From Runella sp. SP2 (lineage in GTDB: Bacteria; Bacteroidota; Bacteroidia; Cytophagales; Spirosomataceae), in NCBI RefSeq assembly GCF_003711225.1, contig NZ_CP031030.1, positions 496,001-560,000 on the forward strand: DNA of 64,000 nucleotides, in the 5' to 3' direction. This document shows, one piece after another, positions 54,165 to 63,862 of this stretch; the first letter of the stretch is position 1; each line of letters starts with the position of its first letter. The notes under the pieces are model-generated. The model saw only the letters and a list, made by a program, of their open reading frames with translations. It did not search any database and was not told where the DNA came from. The translations under genes were made by a program, and so were the position numbers.

Positions 54165-57100
54165 ATGTTCAAAATCGTTAGTTCATCGGCGGGGTCGGGC
54201 AAAACCTACACCCTCACCAAAGAATACCTCAAGCTCGTTCTCCAAAACGATAACGCTTATTATTTTAAGCACATTCTTGCTATTACGTTCACCAAAGCCG
54301 CTACCCGCGAAATGAAGGAACGGATTTTGGGGCGTTTGCAGGTATTTGCCGAAGGCGGAAACGATCCCATGTTGGCTGACATCATTCGTGAACTTTATCC
54401 CCAGACCCTCAACGACCTCGAAGGGGCCTACAAAGTGCAAGAACAAGCCCTGAGGACGCGAGCCGAACGCGTTTTTAAGCAAATTTTGCACGATTACAGC
54501 GACTTCGCTGTCATGACGATTGATAGCTTCGTCCAGCGGGTAGTGAGCGCATTTACCGACGAACTGGGGATGCCTTTTTCGTTTGAAGTGGAGATGGAAG
54601 CGGGTGAACTTTTATTGATGGCGGTAGAGCGTTTGCTCGAACATACGGGCGATGATTCCTACGGAGAATTGACCGATATTTTGGAATCTTTTTACTTGGA
54701 AGCAGGGCAGGATGGTCAAAACTATCACAATTTGCCCGAAGCATTGGCGAGTTTTGCCACCGATTTGCTCAACGAACAACGCTACGCAGCCATTGTTCAA
54801 AATTCAGAACTAACAGCCAAAGACTTCAAAAAAATCCGTCGTCAACTGGTGACTGCCATTAAAACATGGGAGAACCAAATCATTAAATGGGCGGAGGAAG
54901 GACAACGGCTAATTTTGGAGAAAGGGCTCGACGAGAAAGATTTTGCGTACGGAACGGTCTTTAAATATTTCAAAAAACGCACCGAAGATTCGGAATCGAT
55001 GTCGGAACCTGGTAGTCGCGAAAAAGATGCGTTTGAAAACGACAAAGGGTGGTTGGCAAAATCAGCGCGTCCGTTTGTGGTGGAGGCAGTTGAAACTCTG
55101 AAACCGCAATTGGCTGATTGCTACGGGCACATTGAAAAGATTCGCCTCGAAAACAGTCAACATTATTATTTGTACCAACAGCTGATTCCGCACTTGTACC
55201 ATTTGTCGCTGTTGAACGAAATTAAGGAAGAATTTGACCGCCAACTGCGAGAAAACAACCGCGTCCACATTTCGGAATTTAACCAAAAAATCCTCAAAAT
55301 CGTCACCGAAGACCCCGTGCCGTTTATTTACGAACGTCTGGGGGAGAAATTTAACCACATTCTCATTGACGAGTTTCAAGATACTTCCAAATTACAGTTT
55401 GCCAACCTCCTGCCGCTGATTGACAATAGTTTAGGGTACGAGCACTTTAATTTGGCCGTGGGTGATTCCAAGCAGGCGATTTATCGTTTTCGAGGGGGTG
55501 ACATGGATCAAATCATTGCGCTTCATTCCAAAAAAATGGACCGCCTGTATCGTTCTTTGGGCGATAGCGAACTGACGGTAGAACGCCTTGAAAATATTCG
55601 TTGGCACCTCAAAGACGATGTGCTGCGTACCAACCGCCGAAGCGCCCGCGAAGTCATTGAATTTAACAATGCTTTTTTTGAAACGGTCGAAAAACTATAC
55701 CGCGACCAATTTCCGTTAGCGCAGGAAGTGTTTGCTCAAGTTGCCCAAGAAATTCCACCTAACCCCAAAACAGGAGGTCAAGTAAACATCGAATTTGTGG
55801 AAGGGAAAGAAGGCGATGACGAAAACGATACCCCCGTGATGATTACCCGAACGCTGGAGTTGATTCGGCAAGTGACAGAACAAGAGGGTTTTTCGTTGGG
55901 AGACGTGTCGGTGTTGTGCCGTTTTAAACGAGATGCCAAAAAGATTGCCAACCATTTAAAAGAAAACGGATACAATATTATTTCGGATGATTCGCTGTCG
56001 TTGCGGTTTTCGGCGGCGGTCAATCTGGTGACTGCATTTATGCGGGTACTGGTAAAACCCGATAGTCGCTTGGATAAATACGAAGCACTGTATCTTTACT
56101 TCCGCCTGATTTTGGAGCGGATTCCTGATGCGAACGACAACCAGTTTATCAAGCAAGCAGTGGAGTCCACCGATGTGCATTTGTTTTACAACTACGTGAA
56201 TAAATTGCAGGATACAGTTTATGGGCAAAAAAAACTCGATACACTACCTTCTACCCTCGACACTCATTTGACGCCTTACAAGTTTCTGCAAATGAGCGCT
56301 TATGAGCTTTCGGAAAAGCTAATTCAGGTGTTTCGTTTGTTTCAACTCGTGGACGAACGCGACTATTTATTTCGCTTTTTGGACGTGGTGCTCGAATTTA
56401 GCACGCAACGCGGAAGTCACTTGGCCGACTTTTTGGAATATTGGGAAACCCAAAAAGACAAAATCTCGATTTCTGCCCCTTCCGACCCCAACGCCATCAC
56501 CGTCCAGACCATCCACCGTTCCAAAGGGCTTGAATATCCCATTGTTATCATTCCGTATGCCGATTGGGAGTTTGTGCCTAGTGCCAAACGGGATACCATG
56601 TGGGTAAATTTGGAACCAGCTGAAGCATTAGGCGTATCGTCGTGGGAAGCTGGAAAGGTAGAGGCTGGAGAGGCGATAGAATACATGGAAGAAAGATTCC
56701 TAAAAACAGGTTCTGTACGAGTCACATCTGCCCTCGACCAAACACCCGACGCCATCGCAACGCAGTACCGCGAAGAATGCGAGCGGGTATTTGTCGAAAA
56801 CCTGAATTTGTTGTACGTGGCCTTTACGCGTCCCACGCGGCGGTTATACGTACTGGCCAAAGCAGAAAACTTTGAAAAAATCAAAACACCTCGCCGCATT
56901 AGTTATTGGTTGTATCAGTACCAGCAGTCCGCGGACAGCGAGCAGCAGTTAGTAGATAGCAGTCAAGTGTTAGCAGGGGATAGCTCCCACACTCGACATT
57001 CTGCATTCGACCCTCGACATTCATTCTACATTCCCAACGTCATTTCAACCGACCGAAGTCGTGAATTGCGCCTCCGTCGGTTGGCCAATCGGGTGTTTGA

Positions 57101-57542
57101 CGTGGAGACTTTTGAACAAAAAAAAGACCACGGAAACAAAGTTCACTATGCTTTGTCAAAAGTAAAAACGCCCAGCGATGTTCCGATGGCATTGGCACAA
57201 ATGCAAAACGATGGAGTCATTGATTCCTCCGAATCCGCAGAAATTCAAAAAAGCCTCGAAAATATTTTAAAACATCCTGATTTGAAAGGGCTGTTCGACG
57301 CTGAAAATACGGTACTCAACGAGCGTGAAATCTTAACTCCCGATGGCAACCTTCATCGCCCCGACCGCGTCGTGTTTTTACCCGATGACTATGTGGTGAT
57401 TTTAGATTATAAAACGGGGATTCCTCTCGACAGCCACAGCCGACAAATAAAACGGTACGTGAATCTATTCAAAGAGATGGGGCACAAGCGAGTTGAAGCG
57501 TTGTTGGTTTATATCGAACGAAACGAAGTAGTGAAGGTATAG
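54165..57542 (+). CDS. AddA/RecB-like UvrD helicase-nuclease
   Basis: An 1125-residue superfamily 1 helicase of the AddA/RecB type. Helicase motifs are SSSAGSGKTYTLTKEY (I), ILIDEFQDTSKLQ (II), GDSKQAIYRFRGGD (III), TIHRSKGLEYPIVII (V) and LLYVAFTRPTRRLYV (VI). The C-terminal nuclease motif is LHRPDRVVFLPDDYVVILDYKTG (PD-(D/E)XK). It should process double-strand breaks with an AddB partner, not adjacent here. A segment of about residues 925-960 (SADSEQQLVDSSQVLAGDS and TRHSAFDPRHS) is unusual: its DNA resembles the intergenic direct repeats at 28.4 kb and looks like an inserted repeat read in frame, lying in the linker between helicase and nuclease domains. Confidence 0.93.
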   Translation: MFKIVSSSAGSGKTYTLTKEYLKLVLQNDNAYYFKHILAITFTKAATREMKERILGRLQVFAEGGNDPMLADIIRELYPQTLNDLEGAYKVQEQALRTRAERVFKQILHDYSDFAVMTIDSFVQRVVSAFTDELGMPFSFEVEMEAGELLLMAVERLLEHTGDDSYGELTDILESFYLEAGQDGQNYHNLPEALASFATDLLNEQRYAAIVQNSELTAKDFKKIRRQLVTAIKTWENQIIKWAEEGQRLILEKGLDEKDFAYGTVFKYFKKRTEDSESMSEPGSREKDAFENDKGWLAKSARPFVVEAVETLKPQLADCYGHIEKIRLENSQHYYLYQQLIPHLYHLSLLNEIKEEFDRQLRENNRVHISEFNQKILKIVTEDPVPFIYERLGEKFNHILIDEFQDTSKLQFANLLPLIDNSLGYEHFNLAVGDSKQAIYRFRGGDMDQIIALHSKKMDRLYRSLGDSELTVERLENIRWHLKDDVLRTNRRSAREVIEFNNAFFETVEKLYRDQFPLAQEVFAQVAQEIPPNPKTGGQVNIEFVEGKEGDDENDTPVMITRTLELIRQVTEQEGFSLGDVSVLCRFKRDAKKIANHLKENGYNIISDDSLSLRFSAAVNLVTAFMRVLVKPDSRLDKYEALYLYFRLILERIPDANDNQFIKQAVESTDVHLFYNYVNKLQDTVYGQKKLDTLPSTLDTHLTPYKFLQMSAYELSEKLIQVFRLFQLVDERDYLFRFLDVVLEFSTQRGSHLADFLEYWETQKDKISISAPSDPNAITVQTIHRSKGLEYPIVIIPYADWEFVPSAKRDTMWVNLEPAEALGVSSWEAGKVEAGEAIEYMEERFLKTGSVRVTSALDQTPDAIATQYREECERVFVENLNLLYVAFTRPTRRLYVLAKAENFEKIKTPRRISYWLYQYQQSADSEQQLVDSSQVLAGDSSHTRHSAFDPRHSFYIPNVISTDRSRELRLRRLANRVFDVETFEQKKDHGNKVHYALSKVKTPSDVPMALAQMQNDGVIDSSESAEIQKSLENILKHPDLKGLFDAENTVLNEREILTPDGNLHRPDRVVFLPDDYVVILDYKTGIPLDSHSRQIKRYVNLFKEMGHKRVEALLVYIERNEVVKV

Positions 57543-57597
57543 GTCAGACGATAGTCAGACCTGAGAAGTAACTATCGGGTCTGACTACCGTCTGACC
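57542..57597. terminator. 20-bp inverted repeat between convergent genes
   Basis: Bases 57542-57561 pair with 57578-57597; only one position is not Watson-Crick (a G-T wobble is possible), leaving a 16-base loop. Each arm carries the GTCAGAC word twice. It lies between the helicase gene and the convergent M14 gene, so it probably terminates both. Confidence 0.75.
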
Positions 57598-57689
57598 CAG
57601 TACAATATTTTTTTGAAAAAATGTGACATCAGGGTATGTTTTTACGTATATATGACAAACACAGTTGTCAAAACAAACCCCAACATACT

Positions 57690-57833
57690 ATGGACCCATT
57701 TTTTTACTTCGGCGAAGACGAGTTTGAGTCAGACGAACCGACTCAAACTCCTGATACAATGGCTATTTCGGCAAGCGATACACAGGATACCGCAAGTATG
57801 ATTTCTCCGAATACGGAGAGTTTTTGTAGATAA
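57690..57833 (+). CDS. Possible small acidic protein overlapping the M14 gene
   Basis: A 47-codon frame begins with ATG at 57690 and reads DPFFYFGEDEFESDEPTQTP, an acidic composition. It overlaps the 3' end of the convergent M14 peptidase gene by about 70 bases. No promoter of the TAnnTTTG type and no homologue I recognise support it. It may be chance. Confidence 0.2.
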   Translation: MDPFFYFGEDEFESDEPTQTPDTMAISASDTQDTASMISPNTESFCR

Positions 57834-59460
57834 ATTCTAGCTGCGCGGCACCATTTTTGGCGAACGCTTCGTCCGCTTTTTTACGTTCTTCCAACTTCTG
57901 CTTCAACGCTGCGTCTTTACGGAGCAAATCGGCCGCCACGTCTTCAAACACATAGGCCGAAAAGTGCTCTTTTTGTGCCAAAATACTATCAAAAAAATTC
58001 CACGAAAAAAACGAATCAGAACCTTGTGGTTCAAGGGTCTCGACAATGTATCGGTTGCTCGGCTGATTGACCGTGATGATGTAATCTCCTTGATAAAATG
58101 GGAGTTTCTGGGTTTCCTTACGCAGCGTTACTCCCGTGTGGTTATAGTGCCCTTCGTAAGGCTTGGCGGGGCTTTTGTAGTCTTCAATGTAATAGGTTTC
58201 GACTTCCATTTCGGTGTCTTTTGGCAGTGTTTGCATTTGTACACCGTTGAGTTTTAAAAGCTCAATTACCCGACCCCAACTCTGCGGAATGATGTAGGCT
58301 TTGGGCTTTTCTATTTGTAAATCAGCGACGTAATGGTCGTAAAATGGAATACGTTTTGTAAACGGCTCATTTCTATCATAATAGAGTCGATTGAGGCCGC
58401 TCACTTCGCTGGGCTTGTATTTGGCCGCAAATCCTTTAAAGGTAATAGAATCTGCCACTGTGCGATCCAATTTCCAACTCAACGGAAATTTTGTTTGAGC
58501 CGCAACGGCTGCATCCGCTTTTTGTTTGTTGGCCACAATCGTGTTGGCATGTTTTGTAGCAAGTTCTAGCGTAATTTCCATAAACGCGTACGTTCCTTTG
58601 ACGCGTGTGGGGTAATCCTTGAGCATGTGAAGTTCTACCACAAAGGTTTCGCAGTTGAACAACGACGCGTACCCAGAGCTGTAGCGTGGGCCATCGTTAA
58701 AGCCTAAATAACCCGTTTCGGGAGTAGCGCCAAACGCGTTGACGTACGGAACGGGAGGAAAACCAGAAGCAGACAGTTTTTGATCGAGGGCAGGATTAAA
58801 TTCTTTGCTAAAAAAGCCCGAAACCTGTGCGTTGAATTTGTCTTTTTGGGTCGCAAAATAAGTAACAGCATGTTGGTAATCGGCGCCGTTGGAGGTGTGG
58901 TTGTCGATAATAATGTGAGGTCTCCATGCTTGAAACATCCGTTGCCACGACTCCGAATTTTTGGAATCTGTTTTGATAAAATCACGATTCAGGTCGTAGT
59001 TTCGGGAATTCGCGCGGAACCCGTAGGTATTGGGGCCGTTTTGGTTGATGCGCGAAACCCCGCGATTGAGCGCCCCGTCCACGTTGTAAACAGGTACAAT
59101 ACAGAGCACAACGTTGGCAGGAAGGGCTTTCTTCTCCAACAATTCCCGTGCCCACATCATGCTGGCATCAATTCCTTCGGGTTCGCCAGGGTGAATGCCG
59201 TTGTTGACCAATAAAGTGACTTTTCCCGCTTGTGGCTTAAAAATTTTGTTGGCGGATAGTACAAATAAGTGAATAGGTTTGCCGATATCGGTCGTGCCTA
59301 CTTCAATCAGCGACGCTTGGTCGTATTTTTTGTCCAAAGCCTGATAGAAGCGAATAATTTCTTCGTACGTAGCCGTTTCTTGGCCTTTACTGGTTTCGTA
59401 CGAAATGGTTTGTGCCCATAGCATAGGCGACCACAAAAGTAATAGTAGCACTTTTTTCAT
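57763..59460 (-). CDS. M14 family metallopeptidase, secreted
   Basis: A 565-residue secreted zinc peptidase of the M14 carboxypeptidase family. The signal peptide is KKVLLLLLWSPMLWAQ. Zinc ligands are H90 and E93 in NNGIHPGEPEG, with the third His in IIDNHTSNGADYQH; the substrate-binding segment is NRDFIKTDSKNSESWQRM. A C-terminal region of about 200 residues follows, as in related Bacteroidota proteins. It starts 21 bases downstream of the GH78-like gene on the same strand, so the two are co-transcribed, perhaps for combined glycopeptide or glycan breakdown. Confidence 0.9.
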   Translation of the reverse strand: MKKVLLLLLWSPMLWAQTISYETSKGQETATYEEIIRFYQALDKKYDQASLIEVGTTDIGKPIHLFVLSANKIFKPQAGKVTLLVNNGIHPGEPEGIDASMMWARELLEKKALPANVVLCIVPVYNVDGALNRGVSRINQNGPNTYGFRANSRNYDLNRDFIKTDSKNSESWQRMFQAWRPHIIIDNHTSNGADYQHAVTYFATQKDKFNAQVSGFFSKEFNPALDQKLSASGFPPVPYVNAFGATPETGYLGFNDGPRYSSGYASLFNCETFVVELHMLKDYPTRVKGTYAFMEITLELATKHANTIVANKQKADAAVAAQTKFPLSWKLDRTVADSITFKGFAAKYKPSEVSGLNRLYYDRNEPFTKRIPFYDHYVADLQIEKPKAYIIPQSWGRVIELLKLNGVQMQTLPKDTEMEVETYYIEDYKSPAKPYEGHYNHTGVTLRKETQKLPFYQGDYIITVNQPSNRYIVETLEPQGSDSFFSWNFFDSILAQKEHFSAYVFEDVAADLLRKDAALKQKLEERKKADEAFAKNGAAQLEFIYKNSPYSEKSYLRYPVYRLPK

Positions 59461-59481
59461 GCGGTGTGATGAATTAGTTTG

Positions 59482-62124
59482 TTAGATGGTTTTGAGAATA
59501 AATGTGTGGGTACGACCCGAAGTTAAACGATATTTCCGAAGGCCATTGGCAGGTTGCCCAATGGTAGGCAGGCTTTTTAGCTCCTCTGCCGCAGGTACTA
59601 CAAGCTCGGCTTCGCATCCTTGCGGAAGTGAAATTTCGAAGGTTCGGTTGCCAAGTTTTCCCATTGCACTGAATAAAATAGCACCTTGGGCGGTGTAGTT
59701 AATAAGCGAAAGTTGGTCTAAATCACCCAATTGAGGTCTTATTTGAGCTTTTTTAAACGCTGGACTGAGCGGCTGAATGCCTGCCAGCCCCATGTAGGTG
59801 ACAAAAAGGGGCGCTACGGGGCAATGGCTCCACTGCTGGGTTGAGTCGTGTCGAACGTGCCACCATTCTGCCAACGTATTGTTTTCAACCACGGATTCCA
59901 TTCCGTACCAACGCGAACGGAAGTCGTCGATAATAGGCTGGACATTTCCTGCTTTTGCCAGTGCCCAGTAGCGCCAATTGGCATTGGCGGGGTAGGAGAT
60001 GCCTAAGTTGGCAGGAGGAGTTGCAAGCGCTTTTACACAAAATTTGGTGATTCCCTCGGGGCATTGATCGTATAAAATGGCCGTAGCTAAAGAACGGTCG
60101 CAAATACGTTCTTCTTTTTCTTCGGCTACCCAAGGTAAATTATTGATAAACATTCCTCTGGCCGAACTCCAAAACAGCTTTACAGTCGCGGTTTGAATTT
60201 CGTTTCCAACAGCGCGGGCTTTGTTGGCTAGGTCGTTCATTCCCATAGCTTCGCAAAGCGGAGCGAAAGCCTTTTGCATCATAGCTGCCGTGTAGAGATT
60301 GAATGCGCACTGCTTATGTCGTTGTTTTTTGTAGGCATCATGATCTATCCAAACGGTAGGCACCCCCAAATTCTCCACGGGAAGGAGTCCGTTGGAAGCA
60401 CGAAGTTTGAGGAGATAATTAAAAAATTTGACCAACCGAGGCATCACTTCGGTCAGTGCGAGTTTGTCGCCCGTATAAAGGTAATAATACCAACAATCGA
60501 AATTAAAACCCACGCCGTGGTCGAGCAAAGGTCCCCACGGGGTTAGCCCTACCTGCCGCTCCATGACACGTGCGAGTCGGTCAAAAGCAGGCCAAGCGTC
60601 CAGAAAATAGCCGTCGAGGGTTAGACCTTGACTGTAGGTATTGATAAAACGAGCGTGTAAAAGTCGGTCGCCAAAGGTGTTTTGAAGGCTGTGGATTTGG
60701 TGGCCACAATCGCCGCTGTATTGCTGACGCTCGCGCGCCATCCCATCGACAATCGTTTCTTGACATGAGTTATGCAAGGTGTTAATCGCAGCTTCGAGTA
60801 CTTTTTGAATTTTCGCATCGTTGCACTGAACTTGGGCGGGATTAGGCCAAGGATACTGCCGACGACGAACGCCCACATTGCTCACAATGGCTTGTCCCTC
60901 GCTTCCGTGAATGTGAAGCTGTAACCACCGCAATGATTCAACGTCAAACGTTTCGAAGCGATTGGTACCCGTGCGGCAAATGAAGCGAGTCCACGAATTA
61001 AACTTAGTATTCAACAATGGCTCGCCTCCTACAAGGTGCGCTTCTTGTACCATGAGTTCGATAATTGTCCCGCTGGGGGCGTCAATCGTAAAATAAGGAA
61101 AACCAACGACTTGCTCTTTCAACTCAAACGTCAAAATGGCTCCACGGTCTTTGTCCACATTGATGGTCCAGCTCTGCGGGGTACTACTCACCACACAAGG
61201 GAGGCGTTGCACAACGTAAGCATCGGGAGTACCAAATTCAAAATATTCTTGGGGACTTCGTTTCCACCGAATAGTCATCGACTCAGCCAGTTTGGCGACC
61301 GAAAGAAGGTTTTCCTTGAGCAGCGGAATACTTCGGCTGCGTAGTTGCGAAGTTTCCACGCGGCCACTGATGTCTAAGGTATATTCGTTGAAGGTACTGT
61401 TGATGGGTGGTTTGTTGGCGGGGTTGTTAAGTTCTTGCGCCAAAAGCCATTCTTCAAACGGGACATATTCGGCGGTGTACCATTTGTGAGGATAAAGGCG
61501 CGCGTCAAATTCCTCTTGAAAAGCCCGCAAATACCAGCGTTTGTAGTGCCCAGGTGGCCAACTGCGCGCAATGAGGGTTTGCCAAGTTCCATCAGAAATT
61601 ACTTGGAGGGTATTTCCGTTGGCAAATTCAATATCAATTTTAAAAAGAAATCCAGGTTTTCCCACGGGCCAGGTTCCATCACCGTGCCCATAAAACAACA
61701 CCTGCGCGCCCAAAACGTTGGTTCCTGCGTTCAGGTGGTTGGTGAGGTCAATTGGGTCAGCTTCTGACCAACGAGGGTCGGCGGGGGCGGGTCCGAACTG
61801 AATGCGTTGCCCATTGGCAAAAAATAGATACCGACTATCGCCAATGATATACCCTTTTGCGGTTCGGGGCTTAGAAGGTAAATTCAACTCTTTTCTGAAA
61901 AGCACTACGGTATTGGGCAAGCACCGCTGCATTGGGTACCAAATCCATTTGGCGGGGCTTAAATCAAGGGCAAGGGTAGGTGAGGGGGCAAGAAAGGGTT
62001 GTAGGGAGACTGGCAAAGAGGAGGGCGCAGAGGTTTCTGGAGCGTTCGGAGCTAACCATAAAGAAAGGCTACTAACTGACGAGTTTTTCAGAAACGTACG
62101 GCGGGATGTAGTAAAATCTATCAT
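59482..62124 (-). CDS. Alpha-L-rhamnosidase-like glycoside hydrolase (GH78 type)
   Basis: An 880-residue exported glycoside hydrolase. I chose the ATG at 62124 over a TTG six bases upstream. The N-terminus has a twin-arginine-like signal (TTSRRTFLKNSSVSS), suggesting Tat export. A beta-sandwich region (about 60-230) and a concanavalin-like part precede the (alpha/alpha)6 barrel. The barrel contains VDGMARERQQYSGDCG, the family motif with the catalytic acid region, although it lacks the usual DECPQR spelling. The C-terminal beta domain ends the protein. It should remove L-rhamnose from plant or microbial glycans. It is followed by the M14 peptidase gene. Confidence 0.85.
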   Translation of the reverse strand: MIDFTTSRRTFLKNSSVSSLSLWLAPNAPETSAPSSLPVSLQPFLAPSPTLALDLSPAKWIWYPMQRCLPNTVVLFRKELNLPSKPRTAKGYIIGDSRYLFFANGQRIQFGPAPADPRWSEADPIDLTNHLNAGTNVLGAQVLFYGHGDGTWPVGKPGFLFKIDIEFANGNTLQVISDGTWQTLIARSWPPGHYKRWYLRAFQEEFDARLYPHKWYTAEYVPFEEWLLAQELNNPANKPPINSTFNEYTLDISGRVETSQLRSRSIPLLKENLLSVAKLAESMTIRWKRSPQEYFEFGTPDAYVVQRLPCVVSSTPQSWTINVDKDRGAILTFELKEQVVGFPYFTIDAPSGTIIELMVQEAHLVGGEPLLNTKFNSWTRFICRTGTNRFETFDVESLRWLQLHIHGSEGQAIVSNVGVRRRQYPWPNPAQVQCNDAKIQKVLEAAINTLHNSCQETIVDGMARERQQYSGDCGHQIHSLQNTFGDRLLHARFINTYSQGLTLDGYFLDAWPAFDRLARVMERQVGLTPWGPLLDHGVGFNFDCWYYYLYTGDKLALTEVMPRLVKFFNYLLKLRASNGLLPVENLGVPTVWIDHDAYKKQRHKQCAFNLYTAAMMQKAFAPLCEAMGMNDLANKARAVGNEIQTATVKLFWSSARGMFINNLPWVAEEKEERICDRSLATAILYDQCPEGITKFCVKALATPPANLGISYPANANWRYWALAKAGNVQPIIDDFRSRWYGMESVVENNTLAEWWHVRHDSTQQWSHCPVAPLFVTYMGLAGIQPLSPAFKKAQIRPQLGDLDQLSLINYTAQGAILFSAMGKLGNRTFEISLPQGCEAELVVPAAEELKSLPTIGQPANGLRKYRLTSGRTHTFILKTI

Positions 62125-62183
62125 ACGCAAGGTTAGGTAAATGCGCCTACAAGTTACACAAGCCCACGGATTTTTAACAAAAA

Positions 62184-62210
62184 AGGCAGGGAATTTACAT
62201 TGCCCTGCCT
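62184..62210 (-). terminator. Terminator of the sigma factor operon
   Basis: AGGCAGGG (62184-62191) pairs with CCCTGCCT (62203-62210). On the minus strand the stem is followed by a T-run (complement of the A-run at 62179-62183). It lies 26 bases past the Spy-like stop. Confidence 0.75.
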
Positions 62211-62236
62211 AACCTTTATACGACATATTTTGTTAA

Positions 62237-62674
62237 TTACTCTTTTCCCGAACGTGGGTTGCGGTTTAGGCGTTGTAAAAGCATTTGCGTGAACATCTGT
62301 TCTGCTTTATAAAGCTCTGCTAACTGCCTGACGTTGATAACTTTGAGAAATTTAGCGACGTATTCTTTCTCCAAATCAACTTCTTTTTGCTGCAAATTCA
62401 GCGATTCTTTGATATTGGCCAGGATTTTTTCATCGGGTGTTGTCAAGGTATTGGTTTCGACAATGAGGCGACGCATTTGTTTGCGAATCTCTTTTTTCTT
62501 CCCGTCAAAATCGTTGTAAATAGGCCAAAACTGCTGAGATTGTTCGGTAGATAAATTGAGGCGATTGGTGATAAGCCCAATTTTGGCGTTTTCTATTTTT
62601 TGGTTTCCTCCATCCTGCGCCACAGCGGCGTGGGTGAGAAGGGAAACGATGGCGACAAACAGTAACTTTTTCAT
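62237..62674 (-). CDS. Spy/CpxP-like periplasmic protein
   Basis: A 145-residue exported protein with a signal peptide (KKLLFVAIVSLLTHAAVAQ) and an all-helical mature part. The segment LITNRLNLSTEQSQQFWPIYNDF matches the LTxxQ-type repeat of the Spy/CpxP family, and a second amphipathic helix follows. Family members are periplasmic chaperones or stress sensors controlled by envelope-stress regulators. It is the last gene of an operon with an ECF sigma factor and a membrane protein that looks like its anti-sigma factor, 21 bases downstream of the latter, which supports an envelope-stress role. Confidence 0.75.
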   Translation of the reverse strand: MKKLLFVAIVSLLTHAAVAQDGGNQKIENAKIGLITNRLNLSTEQSQQFWPIYNDFDGKKKEIRKQMRRLIVETNTLTTPDEKILANIKESLNLQQKEVDLEKEYVAKFLKVINVRQLAELYKAEQMFTQMLLQRLNRNPRSGKE

Positions 62675-62695
62675 GGTTGGTATGTAAGGTGACTA

Positions 62696-63133
62696 CTAAA
62701 TATTTTCTTCAATATCTGCTTCCTGAATAGCTTTTCGGAGGGCTTCATCATCGACGTTGAGCTGTTGTAACAATACGTCTTCGTTGGAATAAAGCTCATT
62801 GAGCGACGTTTGTTCGCCCATTTCCTGTTGGGTGATTTGCGTATCTTTTAAATAATTATAGATTTCTTGGTCAGAGACTTGACTGAGGCTTTCTTCGCTC
62901 AGCGACAATTGTTTTTGGGGATATGTCACCCACAAAAGTGCCCCAATCACGCTGGCTGCTGCTCCTACAATGGCCGTACGGCGCCACGACCAACCGATGG
63001 TAAATTTGGTTTCTTTTTCGTCGATATGCTCATGCAAACGCGTCTGAACCATTGAAGGAAATTTGTCAAAATATCCTTCGGGGGTTTCAAACGGAAGTTT
63101 GCGGTCTAGTTGTTCCAGTTTTATCTTTTTCAT
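62696..63133 (-). CDS. Single-pass membrane protein, probable anti-sigma factor
   Basis: A 145-residue protein with one membrane helix (about 53-69; AIVGAAASVIGALLWVTY). The N-terminal cytoplasmic part begins KKIKLEQLDRKLPFETPEGYFDKFPSMVQTRL, and the periplasmic tail is acidic (SLSEESLSQVSDQEIYNYL). Such small proteins placed next to ECF sigma genes act as membrane anti-sigma factors. No zinc-binding anti-sigma motif is seen, so this is position-based. It lies 70 bases after the sigma factor gene and 21 bases before the Spy-like gene. Confidence 0.6.
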   Translation of the reverse strand: MKKIKLEQLDRKLPFETPEGYFDKFPSMVQTRLHEHIDEKETKFTIGWSWRRTAIVGAAASVIGALLWVTYPQKQLSLSEESLSQVSDQEIYNYLKDTQITQQEMGEQTSLNELYSNEDVLLQQLNVDDEALRKAIQEADIEENI

Positions 63134-63203
63134 GGATGTGGTAGTTGGTTCAATGCCCTTTTACGTTCCCTTTTTGTTTTTGACAAACCTGCGACAATAA
63201 AGT

Positions 63204-63761
63204 TTAATCTTCCCCGTTTAAAATCTTCTCAATTTTTGCCACCGCGTGGTGATAACTCGCCTTCAATGCGCCCACGGAGGTTTTCGTAATTTCCGAAATA
63301 TCCTCGTAGGTAAGGTCATCAAAATACTTCATGTTGAAAACCAAACGCTGTTTTTCGGGCAGCGTAAGTACAGCTTTTTGCAGTTTTAGCTGTATTTCAT
63401 CGCCAGCGATGGGGTAGTCGGAATGTCCTGCTGCGGTTTCTAATTTTTCGAGTAGTTCACCCTCAACGTCGTTGATAGAAAGAAAAAAGCGACGACGTTT
63501 TTTGTTTAAAAAATTGAGACACTCGTTGGTAGCAATGCGGTAAAGCCACGTGTAAAGCTGGGAGTCGCCGCGAAAATTTTCGAGCGACTGCCAGGCTTTT
63601 ATGAAGGTTTCTTGTGTCAAATCGTCAGCGTCGTCGTGGTCAATCACCATTTTGCGAATGTGCCAATACATTTTCTGCTGGTACTTTCGAACCAGTTGAT
63701 TGAAAGCGAAATTACGGCTTTCAGGATTGGCAAATTTCTCAATAATGGTTTGGTCAGTCAT
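63204..63761 (-). CDS. ECF RNA polymerase sigma factor
   Basis: A 185-residue sigma factor of the extracytoplasmic function type. Region 2 is DDLTQETFIKAWQSLENFRG followed by LYTWLYRIATNECLNFLNKKRRR; region 4 is EKQRLVFNMKYFDDLTYEDISE with the HTH TKTSVGALKASYHHAVAKIEK. It should direct RNA polymerase to envelope-stress promoters. The gene heads an operon with a probable anti-sigma factor and a Spy-like protein. Upstream is a large inverted repeat (63783-63853) that belongs to the transketolase end. Confidence 0.93.
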   Translation of the reverse strand: MTDQTIIEKFANPESRNFAFNQLVRKYQQKMYWHIRKMVIDHDDADDLTQETFIKAWQSLENFRGDSQLYTWLYRIATNECLNFLNKKRRRFFLSINDVEGELLEKLETAAGHSDYPIAGDEIQLKLQKAVLTLPEKQRLVFNMKYFDDLTYEDISEITKTSVGALKASYHHAVAKIEKILNGED

Positions 63762-63782
63762 GCGCTACGCTTTGTGTTACTC

Positions 63783-63853
63783 GTTATCTGTTATTGGTTA
63801 ACCGTTTGGGTCGAAATTATAAATATTTCAACGGTTGACAAATAACAGATAAC
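63783..63853 (-). terminator. 13-bp inverted repeat after the transketolase gene
   Basis: GTTATCTGTTATT (63783-63795) is exactly complementary to AATAACAGATAAC (63841-63853), and an inner AACCGT/ACGGTT pair (63800-63805/63831-63836) extends the stem. It sits just downstream of the transketolase stop on the minus strand. Related words appear at 43080-43101. Confidence 0.6.
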
Positions 63854-63862
63854 CGTTAACAA

